A stretch of DNA of 64,000 bases from AP-15 sp963698995 (lineage in GTDB: Bacteria > Pseudomonadota > Alphaproteobacteria > ATCC43930 > CGMCC-115725), in NCBI GenBank assembly GCA_963698995.1, contig CAVOTD010000079.1, positions 1 through 64,000 of the forward strand. The letters are read 5' to 3'. Shown here piece after piece: positions 1 to 8,834 of the stretch. The stretch's first letter is position 1; the number at the start of each line of letters is the position of its first letter. Made by a program: the position numbers and the translations under genes. The notes beneath the pieces are model-generated. The model worked only from the letters and a program-made list of their open reading frames with translations, made no database searches and was not told the origin of the DNA.

Positions 1-261
1 GCAGCGGTAAAAGCAACCTGGCGTCGGCCGCCTCCCCATCGCCTCTGCGCTATGGTCCTGCGGCTTATGGTACCCCATTTTCACCGAGCACTCCGTTCGC
101 ATAGGACAGGGCCGTATTGTTGCTCGCGTCGGAATATGCCTGCTACTGGTCGAAGGCAGAAAAAGGCCACATGCTCGGTGCTGATGCCGAGAAAGTCCTC
201 GATCTTGCGGCTCTCGCGCGGCTGAAACCCGAAATTCTCTTCATCCGGCGTCGCTCCTCAA
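1..261. other. No gene assigned at left edge
   Basis: Unique sequence to the left of the inverted repeat. Short open frames exist on both strands, including a minus-strand frame across about 60-250 with plausible amino-acid composition, but none has a convincing start, ribosome binding site or recognisable domain. It may be the edge of a gene that continues outside the window. Confidence 0.3.
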
Positions 262-1962
262 TTTCTGCTTTTGGCACTCAAGAGGCCTACAGTCGCGCCG
301 GCAGAGGGTCTGCTTACTGAGGCAGTGCTGAAGTATTCGTGCGTTGTGCCGAACCGCCGCCCGTGACCCAAAGCCGTCCTTCACGACGAATGTAGCGAAC
401 AGCCGAGGTCGGTGAAGCCAGTCGGCCTCGAGTTGTGAGCAGCGCTCCCTCAGGGTCAATTGCCGATGGTTTCTTCCGGCCTCTCCAACAAAAAATCCCG
501 TCCTTGTTCGGAGCACAAGACAAGGTCTGTGCCGTCGCCTGCGCGGCAAACTAGACCGCGTTCAGCGCCGCGAAGATTGTTTACGGCATAGCCCCGCCTC
601 CGTCCCTTGCGTTGCCGGAGGGCTTCGGCGATCGCAACATCAAATTCGGCTCCCTGGAATTGCGCCGCTAAAGCGGGCGGCATCCATTGGTCCGAAAAAA
701 CGGCTCGGCGCAGCTCGGCGTACAGTCGGCTCGGTGAAGCATAGTCCAAAAGCAGGTGGCAAGAGCCCAGTGCATAAAAATGATGAACTACAAACTGGTC
801 GCGGGAGTTGAGACGCCGGTAGCCGGTGGCCGGCAGCAGAAAACGTAGGTTCTTGGGATGGAGTTGAGCCGGTCAGCCAGATCCCCTTTTAGCCTTCGCG
901 GATCGGATCGGCGTCACGTTCCAAGGCCGTTGTTGGCGATCCCGCTTGCCAAGCGCATGCTCCACCGCCGCGGCGAGTTCGACCAGCTTGAATGGTTTCT
1001 TTATCACCATCTCGTTGGCGAACGGATCGTCAGTTCCGGAAAGGTCGTCATACCCGGTCATAAACAAAATTTTCCGCTCCGGATCGTTCGCCCGGATGCG
1101 CGTCGCCAATTGGCGCCCATTCACGCCAGGCATAACCAGGTCGATCAGAGCGAGATCCACGACACCGTTGCCCCGAAGCAGATCCAGGGCCACCCGCGCA
1201 TTATCCGCTTCCAGCACCTGATAGTTCAGCGCCTCAAGAGCCCGGACCGTCAAATCCCGAACGGCGGCATCATCGTCAACCACCAGAATCGACGCCTCTT
1301 GGCCGTCATGCGGTGCTGGACTGTGGTCAGCGGCGGCCCTGGGCAATGCCTCACGAGTTCTCGGCAAAAACAAGGTGATGGTCGTACCCTGCTCGAGACG
1401 TGTATCGATACGAACCTCACCGCCGGATTGCTCCGCAAACCCAAGGACTTGGCTAAGTCCGAGCCCGGTGCCCTTCCCGATCTCTTTCGTCGAGAAGAAT
1501 GGCTCGAAGGCTTTCGCGGCAACCTCCCGGGTCATGCCTGTTCCGGTGTCACTCACGGAGATCGCGACGTAGTCTCCCATAGGCAGCCCGGTGGGCCGAC
1601 TGTGATCGGAGGCTCCCATATTCTTTGTCGCGATGGTCAGCCGGCCTCCGTGGGGCATCGCATCACGGCTGTTGATCGCAAGATTTAGGAGGACCAGCTC
1701 TAACTGAGTCGCATCGATCAACACAGCCCAAAGATTCTTGTCCAGCACCGTCTCGACGCGGACCGCGGCGCCGATAGTCTGGAGCAGCAGGTCGCCCATG
1801 CTCGAGACCAGCTCATTCAGAACGACCACTCTGGGGGCCAGGTGCTGTCGACGGGCAAAGGCGAGAAGCTGCCCGGTAAGCTTTGCACCGCGCTCGGCCG
1901 CGGTGCCCGCGCTTCTCAGAATGTGAAGGAGCTTCTCGTCTTGCGTTCGGAGCGCGGCGAGT
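262..1962. repeat. Left arm of a 1.7-kb inverted repeat
   Basis: Positions 1962 down to about 262 match 48860 up to about 50560 in inverted orientation, with no net length difference and only scattered base changes. The arm holds the 3' half of the hybrid kinase gene (after its H-box) plus about 600 bases downstream. The gene is complete here, so this is the parental copy and the right arm is the duplicate. Recombination between the arms would invert the intervening 47 kb. Confidence 0.9.
456..749 (-). CDS. Possible small hypothetical protein inside the repeat
   Basis: An open frame of 97 codons lies downstream of the hybrid kinase; the frame stays open further upstream to about 840 without an ATG. 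The same frame is open in the other repeat arm (49986-50366). The few differences I can see between the copies change amino acids (Ile/Met, Val/Ala, Cys/Tyr), which does not support purifying selection. No domain is recognised. It may not be a real gene. Confidence 0.2.
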   Translation of the reverse strand: MDYASPSRLYAELRRAVFSDQWMPPALAAQFQGAEFDVAIAEALRQRKGRRRGYAVNNLRGAERGLVCRAGDGTDLVLCSEQGRDFLLERPEETIGN

Positions 1963-2978
1963 TCGATGTTGCCGACGACCGCCGTGAGCAAATTATTGAA
2001 ATCGTGCGCCACTCCACCGGTGAGTTGGCCGATCACCTCGAGCTTCTGGGTTTGTCGCAGGCTTTCTTCCACTTGCCTGCGTTCGGTCACATCCCTGAGA
2101 GTGCCTGCCAGCCGGACGGGATCGCCCGGGTCGTCCCGATATAGACGACCTTCGGCTACAACCCAGTGAACACTGTCATCGGGCCACACCATCCGGCATT
2201 CGAGCCGGAAATTGCCGGTGTCCAAAGCCTGCCGGAACGCTGTCTTAAATAGCTCTTGATCGTCGGGTAGGATGTGCTTCTTGGCAATTGCCCGGCTCCA
2301 GCTTTGGAGGAGAGAATCGGGCTCGGAGAGACGATTCCGCACAGGCGCGCGCCCGCTCCTGCATTCACCCAAATCCAGATCCCAGGTAATCATCTGGGCT
2401 GCGTCGAGGGCCATCTTGAGGCTGTCCCGGGCAGCAACCAGCTGATCGTTGGCTTCCTGAAGTTGCCGCGTCCGTTCCCGCACTAGTTCTTCGAGGCGGT
2501 CGGCGGCCTGCTCTCGCTCAATCAGATATCTGGCTGCTTCGTACTGCCGGCGGCGCGCCCGCAGCGCCGCATTGGCCGCGCTGACAAGGGTCATCGTCTG
2601 GATGGGACGCTCCTGGAGCGTCACGTTGCGCAGCATTTCCAGCAGACGCTGGATATGCTGGTGCCGTCTCGGGTCATCGTGGCGGGTCGTCAGGACAATA
2701 AACGGGAAATCCGACCAAGGCGGCTGGTCGTGTACCCAATCAAAAAGCGGGGCGGGATCGGTTCCGAAAAAAGCTTCTTCGGAAATGATCGCCGCGCCGG
2801 CTCCAGCCTCCAACCCGATCCGCAAATCGCCGATCCCAGTACAAGGCTTGCACGAGAGCCCAGCGTGCTCCAGAAGTGCACAAGCAGCACTGCTATCCCG
2901 GCCTGTCGGGGCGAGCACAAGAATACCTTCGCCGACGTCGTTAGCCACCAGATGGTCCTTCTGTCGGAAGCCGATCAC
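873..2978 (-). CDS. Hybrid sensor histidine kinase with N-terminal receiver-like domain
   Basis: A 701-residue cytoplasmic hybrid kinase. Residues about 15-125 resemble a receiver-like domain, 150-190 form a coiled coil, and 195-305 are a PAS/PAC fold ending in LAGTLRDVTERR. The phosphoacceptor H-box is GGVAHDFNNLL with His325, followed by a HATPase domain with N, G1 (DTGTGM) and G2 (GKGTGLGLS) boxes. A C-terminal receiver (SILVVDDDAAVRD, LIDLVMPG, IKKPF) completes it. No membrane segments are seen, so it probably senses a cytoplasmic cue or a partner protein. The GTG start lies inside the end of the KaiC-like gene, overlapping by 38 bases, which suggests translational coupling. By family logic it autophosphorylates and passes phosphate to its own receiver. 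The 3' half is duplicated at 48.86-49.95 kb. Confidence 0.9.
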   Translation of the reverse strand: MIGFRQKDHLVANDVGEGILVLAPTGRDSSAACALLEHAGLSCKPCTGIGDLRIGLEAGAGAAIISEEAFFGTDPAPLFDWVHDQPPWSDFPFIVLTTRHDDPRRHQHIQRLLEMLRNVTLQERPIQTMTLVSAANAALRARRRQYEAARYLIEREQAADRLEELVRERTRQLQEANDQLVAARDSLKMALDAAQMITWDLDLGECRSGRAPVRNRLSEPDSLLQSWSRAIAKKHILPDDQELFKTAFRQALDTGNFRLECRMVWPDDSVHWVVAEGRLYRDDPGDPVRLAGTLRDVTERRQVEESLRQTQKLEVIGQLTGGVAHDFNNLLTAVVGNIELAALRTQDEKLLHILRSAGTAAERGAKLTGQLLAFARRQHLAPRVVVLNELVSSMGDLLLQTIGAAVRVETVLDKNLWAVLIDATQLELVLLNLAINSRDAMPHGGRLTIATKNMGASDHSRPTGLPMGDYVAISVSDTGTGMTREVAAKAFEPFFSTKEIGKGTGLGLSQVLGFAEQSGGEVRIDTRLEQGTTITLFLPRTREALPRAAADHSPAPHDGQEASILVVDDDAAVRDLTVRALEALNYQVLEADNARVALDLLRGNGVVDLALIDLVMPGVNGRQLATRIRANDPERKILFMTGYDDLSGTDDPFANEMVIKKPFKLVELAAAVEHALGKRDRQQRPWNVTPIRSAKAKRGSG

Positions 2979-4476
2979 GTGTAAGCAGAGGGCCGGCTTC
3001 CCCGCGATAGTTCGGGACGCCTGATAAGACGCCTTGGAATTCGGTTAGCGGGGGGCCAATTTGCACCCCCTCGGCGGTCAGGCGGAATTCCCGAATCGCG
3101 TCCTCATGCGCACTGCTGCGCTTCTTGACGACTGAAATGGCGCGACGGACCCGTCCCTCCGCCTCGAAGTAACGCAACATCAGCACGGCATCGCTGAGAT
3201 AGCTGATATCGAGCGGCGCCTGCATCGGCCCCATCAACCCATGCTGCGCCAGGACCAGGATGGTGATGACCCCGAGCTGATTAAGGGTGCTCAGCAGCTC
3301 GTGCATTTGGAGGACAAGAAAACGTTCCTCCGGCATCGCGTTCATGTAGCCGTTCAGGCTGTCAATGACGACGACCCGTACGCCCTCGCGCTCGACGCTT
3401 TCGCGCACTTTGTGGGCGAATTCTCCCGGCGACATCTCGGCTGGGTCGATCTGCTGCATCCGGACCCGGCCGGAATCCACATGGGCCTGTAGGGGCATGC
3501 CGACACCAGCGGCGCGCGCGAACACCGTGCCGAGCCCTTCATCGAACGCGAAGATCACGACCTCCTCGCTACGCGCCGCGGCGGCCATAGCATAGGTCAG
3601 CGCGATCGAAGATTTGCCCACTCCGGCGCCTCCGATCAGCAGCAGGCTCGTCCCGCGCTCGATGCCGCCGCCGAGCAGCGCGTCCAGCTCGGAAGAACCG
3701 GTCGAGGTAAGCTCGCCGAGGAACGCCTTATGGTGCTCCGCCGCGATGAGGCGAGGGTAGATGGCGAGTCCGCCCGTCTCGATCGTGAAGTCGTGGTAGC
3801 CGCCCCGGAACTTCATGCCCCGCATCTTGACGACGCGCAGGCGCCGGCGCTCCGCGCCGTAGTCCAGCGAGAGCTGCTCCAGCGCTACGACGCCGTGCGA
3901 GATGCTGTGTAGCTGGAGATCGCCCTCGTGGGATGAGAGATCGTCGAGCAAAACGACGGTGCATTGCCGACTAGCAAAGAAATTTTTGAGGGCAAGGATC
4001 TGGCGGCGATAGCGCAAGGAGCTTTGCGCAAGCAGCCGCATCTCGGAGAGCAAGTCGAACACAACTCGGTTCGGGTTCACCTCCAGCACTCGATCCAGAA
4101 TGTGCTTCGTCGTCTCGCTGAGTTCCATCTCGGCGGGATGAAACAGCGTCAGCTCTTGGTCGGGGTCGAGGCTCGCTTCCGGTGGCACCAACTCGAAAAT
4201 GTCGATCCCTTCCAGCGTCCAGCCGTGGCGGGCCACGACACCGCGCAATTCCCGCTCACTCTCTGACAACGTAATGTAGAGGCAGCGCTCGCCCCGACGC
4301 ACGCCCTCTAGCAGGAATTGCAGCGCCAGCGTCGTCTTTCCGGTCCCCGGACGTCCCTCGATCAGATAAACGCGATCGGGGTCGAAGCCGCCCCCGAGAA
4401 TATCGTCGAGTCCGACGCTGCCGGTGGACGCTCTTTCCGGCTCCGCGAAGTGTTGAGTGGGTTGGGTTTGTCTCAT
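2941..4476 (-). CDS. KaiC-like double-domain ATPase
   Basis: A 511-residue RecA-fold protein with two KaiC domains. The first carries Walker A GRPGTGKTT at about 43-51 and a Walker B-like hydrophobic strand; the second has GGAGVGKSS at about 280. The length matches cyanobacterial KaiC (about 520 aa), but this belongs to the widespread non-cyanobacterial KaiC-like group, usually found with histidine kinases; no kaiA or kaiB gene is present. The ATG at 4476 follows a strong GGGGAGG ribosome binding site. It lies 80 bases after the ECF sigma gene and overlaps the downstream hybrid kinase, so all three are probably co-transcribed. The role is inferred to be ATP-dependent signalling or timing coupled to the kinase. 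Confidence 0.92.
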   Translation of the reverse strand: MRQTQPTQHFAEPERASTGSVGLDDILGGGFDPDRVYLIEGRPGTGKTTLALQFLLEGVRRGERCLYITLSESERELRGVVARHGWTLEGIDIFELVPPEASLDPDQELTLFHPAEMELSETTKHILDRVLEVNPNRVVFDLLSEMRLLAQSSLRYRRQILALKNFFASRQCTVVLLDDLSSHEGDLQLHSISHGVVALEQLSLDYGAERRRLRVVKMRGMKFRGGYHDFTIETGGLAIYPRLIAAEHHKAFLGELTSTGSSELDALLGGGIERGTSLLLIGGAGVGKSSIALTYAMAAAARSEEVVIFAFDEGLGTVFARAAGVGMPLQAHVDSGRVRMQQIDPAEMSPGEFAHKVRESVEREGVRVVVIDSLNGYMNAMPEERFLVLQMHELLSTLNQLGVITILVLAQHGLMGPMQAPLDISYLSDAVLMLRYFEAEGRVRRAISVVKKRSSAHEDAIREFRLTAEGVQIGPPLTEFQGVLSGVPNYRGEAGPLLTRDRLPTEGPSGG

Positions 4477-4555
4477 TGTCCTCCCCTAAAACGCGAAAGC
4501 AGCAGAGTCGTCCCGTTCGACCACCACTTCGATGGGCCCCGGCGAACTGCGATGC

Positions 4556-5092
4556 CTAAGCGGCAGGGGCCAGCCGGTTGTCGTCTTCGACAGGGCCATG
4601 GCGGCCCCTGTTTGGCATGTCCAACAGACTGCGCAGCATGTCACGACCGCGGGATAAGCGAGAGCGCACCGTGCCGACCGGCACGCTCAGGATAGCGGCC
4701 GTGTCTTCGTAGGACATGCCTTCGAGCCCAACGAGCAGGATGACCTGGCGTTGTTCATCACATAGACAGGCGAGCGCGCGATCCAACTCGTACAGCTGGC
4801 ATGAGGCTGTCGGATCGGTGGTAGCGACGAGAGACGCGGATATTTGCTGGATATCGATACCAGCCTCGTCGCGTATCGCTCGCCGGACCATGTTGACATT
4901 TTGATTGTGCATGATCGTGAACAGCCAGGCGCGAATATCGGTGCCGGTCTGCCACAGGTGAGCTTTATCGATGGCGCGCGTGAGGGTCTCTTGGACGAGA
5001 TCGTCCGCTCGATCCGCGTTCCGAGTGAGCGCTCGCGCATAGCGACGAAGTCGGGGGATTTCTTGCTCGACAAGGCGATGAAATTCAATCAA
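4556..5092 (-). CDS. ECF RNA polymerase sigma factor (paralogue 1)
   Basis: A 178-residue sigma-70 factor of the ECF type. Region 2 contains RRYARALTRNADRADDLVQ and WLFTIMHNQNVN; region 4 contains RQVILLVGLEGMSYEDTA and GTVRSRLSRGRD. No region 1 or 3 is present, as expected for ECF factors. I place the start at the TTG at 5092, because an AGGA ribosome site sits about 8 bases upstream and the start then aligns with paralogues at 35521 and 44928 (IEFHRL, NEFRRR, SEFHRL). A TTG at 5110 is also possible. It is first in an operon with KaiC and the hybrid kinase. No anti-sigma gene is adjacent. Confidence 0.93.
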   Translation of the reverse strand: MIEFHRLVEQEIPRLRRYARALTRNADRADDLVQETLTRAIDKAHLWQTGTDIRAWLFTIMHNQNVNMVRRAIRDEAGIDIQQISASLVATTDPTASCQLYELDRALACLCDEQRQVILLVGLEGMSYEDTAAILSVPVGTVRSRLSRGRDMLRSLLDMPNRGRHGPVEDDNRLAPAA

Positions 5093-5177
5093 CGCAGGAT
5101 TCCTCAGCAATCATGGCGTGCGATGACCAGAAGACTAGGTTGCCGATGTAATCTGCGTATGAATGAAACCGCCAAAT

Positions 5178-5196
5178 TTGGTAAAATATTGTGACG
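5178..5196 (-). promoter_or_regulatory. Element shared by three ECF sigma genes (copy 1)
   Basis: The plus-strand 19-mer TTGGTAAAATATTGTGACG lies 86 bases upstream of the sigma start. Near-copies lie 87 bases upstream of paralogue 2 and 106 bases upstream of paralogue 3; 11 of 19 positions are identical in all three. It is probably a common promoter or operator. A downstream TGCCGATGTA block is also shared with paralogue 2. Confidence 0.5.
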
Positions 5197-5199
5197 TAT

Positions 5200-5640
5200 A
5201 GTGACAGTTGTGTCTGTAGACAAATGCTAAAGATTGTTACATTTCGTGACGCAACCTCGATGGAGGTTGTCGAATTTAGGCTTTAACCAGGCAAAAATTG
5301 AGAGCGGCGCTACCGTTCTGCGGCATGATTGCGATAAACGTCCAGGCAGCTGAGAATACCAATAAAAACAACAGTACCGCGATGTCGGCAACTCGGTTCA
5401 ACGGCCTTTGGCAGGATTAATCCTGATGGCTAAGCGCATAGATTGCGCACACTGACCGCCCCGATAGTGCCCGAAAATTCTCGGTTGCCGAATCGCTAAC
5501 AGCGCCTCGAACTTATCGCGAGACCAGGTCCAGGTTACCGGTGGCAGCGATGGAGCTGCCGGGTCACCAAGTGTCGCCCGACATTCTAATATTTATTAGA
5601 ACATCGCGACAGCAGCTTATCCCCTTGGCTCTGGTCGGCC
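5200..5640. other. Intergenic region with no gene
   Basis: About 440 bases upstream of the sigma operon. The first part is AT-rich and contains three TGAC-type repeats (TGTGACG, AGTGACA, CGTGACG at about 5190-5255) that could be an operator. No supported ORF is seen. Confidence 0.4.
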
Positions 5641-5643
5641 TAG

Positions 5644-6033
5644 CGCAAACAGTCAATTCGAGGACTTGCGCTGGTCGGGTCACATGCTCGTGGCGAAGCA
5701 AGGCCAGATTCGGATGTGGACCTTGTTGTTCTCGTCGACAATCCCGATGATTTTCGTGCCGACACCTTTTGGCTTACCGAGATCAATTGGAGCCGCGTCC
5801 CTCTGCGACCGATTGCACATCGGGATGCACAGTACGGGATTGCTTGGTCTCGCCATGTCGGGTTCGACAATGGGATGGAGGTCGAATTCACCTTCGCACC
5901 ACCTTCATGGGCCAATGTTGAGCCGATCGACGCGGGAACGCTGTCCGTGGTGACGGACGGCTGTCGTATTCTCCATGACCCGAATGGCCGGCTCGGCGCG
6001 CTTTGTGCCGCTGCTGGATATGACGTTGGTTAA
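5644..6033 (+). pseudogene. Nucleotidyltransferase-domain (MNT-type) protein, 5' end lost
   Basis: The reading frame after an in-frame TAG at 5641 gives GSHARGEARPDSDVDL, the signature of small nucleotidyltransferase-fold proteins (GSxARGEA and DxD metal residues), then VVLVDNPDDFRADTFWL. This continues to a stop at 6033, giving about 128 codons. There is no ATG, GTG or TTG before the catalytic motif, so the start appears destroyed or frameshifted. Such proteins are usually MntA-like antitoxins or tRNA/protein AMPylases; no HEPN partner is visible. The 3' end abuts the IS1595 transposase gene. Confidence 0.6.
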
Positions 6034-6887
6034 ACCAATTGACCGATGAAGTCACCGTAAGACGCATGGGGCAACCGCATTGCCAGGCCAAGCAGCGTGT
6101 CGAACGCCGCTCCGACATGGCGCCGCCGATTCCAGCGGAAGACGAACTCGTCGAGATATCGCCGCAGGTGCGGCTTGCGGGCGCCGTGATAGGTGCCCAG
6201 CGCCCAACGCTTGAAGTTCGAGAAGACGCGGTGGATCCAGGGAAGGACGACATGGGCGGCCATCGATCCGACGACCTTCGCCCGATGCCGATGGTCCTTG
6301 AGGCTGCGGTAGGACGCCAGTCCGTCGCTGACGACCATGGCGCCGGGCTCGACCACCCGTGCGACGAACCCGGTGACGCTGGCGGCGGTGAAGTCTTTGA
6401 GCGGTTCCAGGCGGATGCGCCGTGGGCGTCCCTCCTCGGACAGTTCGACGGCGCCGATGACCAGTAGCTCGCCGACATGGCTGCGTCCCTGGCCGCTGGC
6501 GACTGGGTCGTCCTTGGTCCGGTAGGGGATCTCGCTTTCGTCGACTTCGACCAGATCTGCGAGCAGCGAGCCGTCGGGATCAACCATCGCGCGACGCAGT
6601 TTGTGGAGCATCAGCCAGGCCGTCTTATAGCTACCCAACCCGAGCTGGCCTTGCAGCTGGAGCGCCGAGATGTTATTCGAGTGGCTGCTGACCAGGTGGA
6701 TCGCCAAGAACCAGGTAGTCAGCGGCATCTTGCTCCGATGCATGACCGTTCCTGCCGTCACCGATGTCTGGCGACCGCAGTCGGCGCATTCCCGGGTGAA
6801 CTTCTTGCCGGAAAGCTCCCAGCCCTTCAGGCCGCCGCAAGCCGGGCAGATGAAACCATCCGGCCAACGCTTCGACGCCAGATACAT
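6030..6887 (-). CDS. IS1595-family transposase
   Basis: A 285-residue transposase. It opens with YLASKRWPDGF and a zinc ribbon (CPACGG then CADCGRQ), followed by the ISXO2-like DDE/N domain: VEVDESEI (first Asp), VVSDGLASY (second Asp) and a C-terminal FNFKRW/YHGARKPHLRRYLDEF region. This is the usual IS1595 architecture and nearly full length; some upstream in-frame sequence without a start might belong to it. I could not identify terminal inverted repeats or a target duplication, so the element's edges are undefined. It separates the nucleotidyltransferase remnant from a truncated catalase. Confidence 0.88.
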   Translation of the reverse strand: MYLASKRWPDGFICPACGGLKGWELSGKKFTRECADCGRQTSVTAGTVMHRSKMPLTTWFLAIHLVSSHSNNISALQLQGQLGLGSYKTAWLMLHKLRRAMVDPDGSLLADLVEVDESEIPYRTKDDPVASGQGRSHVGELLVIGAVELSEEGRPRRIRLEPLKDFTAASVTGFVARVVEPGAMVVSDGLASYRSLKDHRHRAKVVGSMAAHVVLPWIHRVFSNFKRWALGTYHGARKPHLRRYLDEFVFRWNRRRHVGAAFDTLLGLAMRLPHASYGDFIGQLV

Positions 6888-7110
6888 GACAGGCTCCGCC
6901 GCCGAGGAATTGACCTCGACAATTTCTGCCGAAAACCGGAGCCACAGCGTCGAACCCCCTTCACCCGCGGAGGGTCGGCGAGCTATCGGGGCAGTCTAGA
7001 AATCGTTGTTCCTCTTGCGGAGGACCAAGGGTTCGAACCTCTCTCCCTCCAGCGGCGAGTTGCGTGCGAACCCGACTTCCTCGATCAGGGCGCCGAGTAT
7101 TTACTGCCTT

Positions 7111-7150
7111 ATATATTAGATATTAGCAGTATATATTAGATATTAGCAGT
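7111..7150. repeat. Perfect 20-bp tandem duplication
   Basis: Two adjacent identical copies of ATATATTAGATATTAGCAGT at 7111-7130 and 7131-7150. It is AT-rich, unlike its surroundings, and sits where the truncated catalase frame ends. It may be a rearrangement scar or a duplicated target site. Confidence 0.9.
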
Positions 7151-8321
7151 TCATCGACCCGCCCGACAGGCTCGCCCTGTAGGAGGGGATCATTGGTGAA
7201 GTCGATTCCCGGCACCACGTGGCCGGTATGGAAAACGACCTGTTCGGTTTCCGCGAAAAAGTTATCCGGGTTGCGGTTCAGCGTCAGCTTGCCGACCCGG
7301 CGCACCGGAACGAGTTCCTCGGGGATGATCTTGGTCGGGTCGAGTAGGTCGAAGTCGAATTTAAACTCGTCCTCCTCCTCGACGATCTGCAGGCCCAGCT
7401 CCCATTCCGGATAGTAGCCGCGCTCGATCGCCTCGAAGAGGTCACGACGATGGAAATCAGGATCCTTGCCGGAAATCTTCTGCGCCTCATCCCGGACGAG
7501 GGACTTGACGCCTTTGATCGGTTTCCAGTGAAACTTGACGAAGCGGACCGTGCCGGCGGCGTTGACCAGCCGGAAGGTGTGGACGCCAAACCCTTCCATC
7601 ATCGCAAAGCTGCGCAGCAGGGCCCGGTCACTCATCACCCACATCAGCATATGGGCGCTTTCGGGCGTCAATGAGACGAAATCCCAGAAGGTGTCATGAG
7701 CCGAAGCCTGCCTGGGGAATTTCGTTGTTCGGCTCGGGCTTGACCGCATGGATCAGGTCGGGGAATTTGATCGCATCCTGGATGAAGAAGACGGGCATAT
7801 TGTTGCCGACGAGGTCCCAAATCCCCTCGTCGGAATAAAACTTGACCGCGAAGCCACGCACGTCGCGCGCGCAGTCAGTCGACCCGCGGGAACCGGCGAC
7901 AGTCGAGAATCGGACGAAGACAGGCGTCTGCCGCGACGGATCGCTGAGGAGGCCGGCCATAGTCAGGTCCGACAGATCCTCATAGACCTGGAACACGCCG
8001 TGCGCCGCTGCGCCACGCGCATGCACAACCCGCTCGGGTACGCGCTCGTGATCGAAGTGGGTGATCTTTTCACGGAGGTGAAAGTCCTCCATCAGCGTCG
8101 GACCGCGAAGTCCGACCTTCAGCGAGTTCTGGTCGTCGGAAATCTTGACACCCTGGTTCCCCGCTCATCACCTCGCCGGGCCCGACAGGGTCAAGCGCGA
8201 GGCCCGATGTCTTGTCGGTTTCCCCGTGAAGGAATTCGTTGTCTAGGGCAGAGGCGGACTGACCGGAAGTGCGGGCTATGCGCCGCCGCGCGACGCCGCG
8301 TGATCTCTTATTATTAGGCAT
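7123..8321 (-). pseudogene. katE: Catalase (clade 2, KatE-like), frameshifted and truncated
   Basis: The gene starts MPNNKRSRGVARRR at 8321. Three frames together read through ALDNEFLHGETDKTSG, then SDDQNSLKVGLRGPTLMEDF and EKITHFDHERVPERVVHARG (heme-side catalytic His region), and VFFIQDAIKFPDLIHAVKPE to DTFWDFVSLTPES. Frameshifts lie near 8150 and near 7705. The C-terminus is lost: similarity stops at FTNDPLLQG (about 7185), before the heme-ligand Tyr region, and the frame ends in the 20-bp tandem repeat. H2O2 dismutation is therefore presumably lost. The ribosome-site region before the start is partly duplicated (TGAAACTCCAAAAGG and TGAAACTTCAAAAGG). Confidence 0.85.
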
Positions 8322-8555
8322 TGAAACTCCAAAAGGATCTCTTACCATGAAACTTCAAAAGGGAGGCTGGAGCCGCTGAGCGGTCGGCGTTGGGCACTTA
8401 TCTTGAGGCTTCGGTCGCCGCAGTATTTCGGAATGGCGGTCAAGCAGGCGCTTCGTTCTCGCCGCCAGGCTCGCTTGTTCGAGCGCGTAGCAGGTTGGTT
8501 CAATAACGGCACTGCTAACAATTGTTAGGCAGCATGCGTTCCATCAGTCCTTCTG

Positions 8556-8745
8556 GGCTTCCTGCGGGCTAATCTTCGTCGGATCAGGATTGGTCGGCTG
8601 GAGGTACGCCCGCGCCTGCTGCTGCAACATTTCCGGAGACACTCCGGCCGGCTCTGCGATTGGCTTCGCAGCTTATTTGGCCTCTATCTGCCGCTGAGGC
8701 GATGTCGCCTAGCGCGGAGAGGCCCAAGCTCCTCGACGTCTCGGT
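8556..8745 (-). pseudogene. Fragment of PhnA-like membrane protein gene
   Basis: The plus strand here (GGATTGGTCGGCTGGAGGTA, CTGCTGCTGCAACATTTCCG and following) is a diverged copy of 45620-45770, the middle of the PhnA-like gene at 45269-46208. Both flanking parts of the gene are absent, and an in-frame stop and small changes disrupt it. It is a decayed duplicate with no function expected. Confidence 0.7.
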
Positions 8746-8834
8746 AGCTGAGCGTGAAGCGCAGGTAATGAGATGGACGGTCCCCGCTCACCTCGAGAGG
8801 ATTGTGCCAGGGATTTTCTGAGGAGATCTCCAAA

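Noticed and set aside
858..1688. A 276-codon open frame on the plus strand
   Set aside because: It lies antisense to the hybrid kinase HATPase and receiver domains, has no domain of its own, and only reflects high GC.
7018..7060. GGTTCGAACC with flanking bases, resembling a tRNA T-loop
   Set aside because: The T-stem does not pair properly, and no acceptor or anticodon arm is present; the sequence is a simple palindrome.
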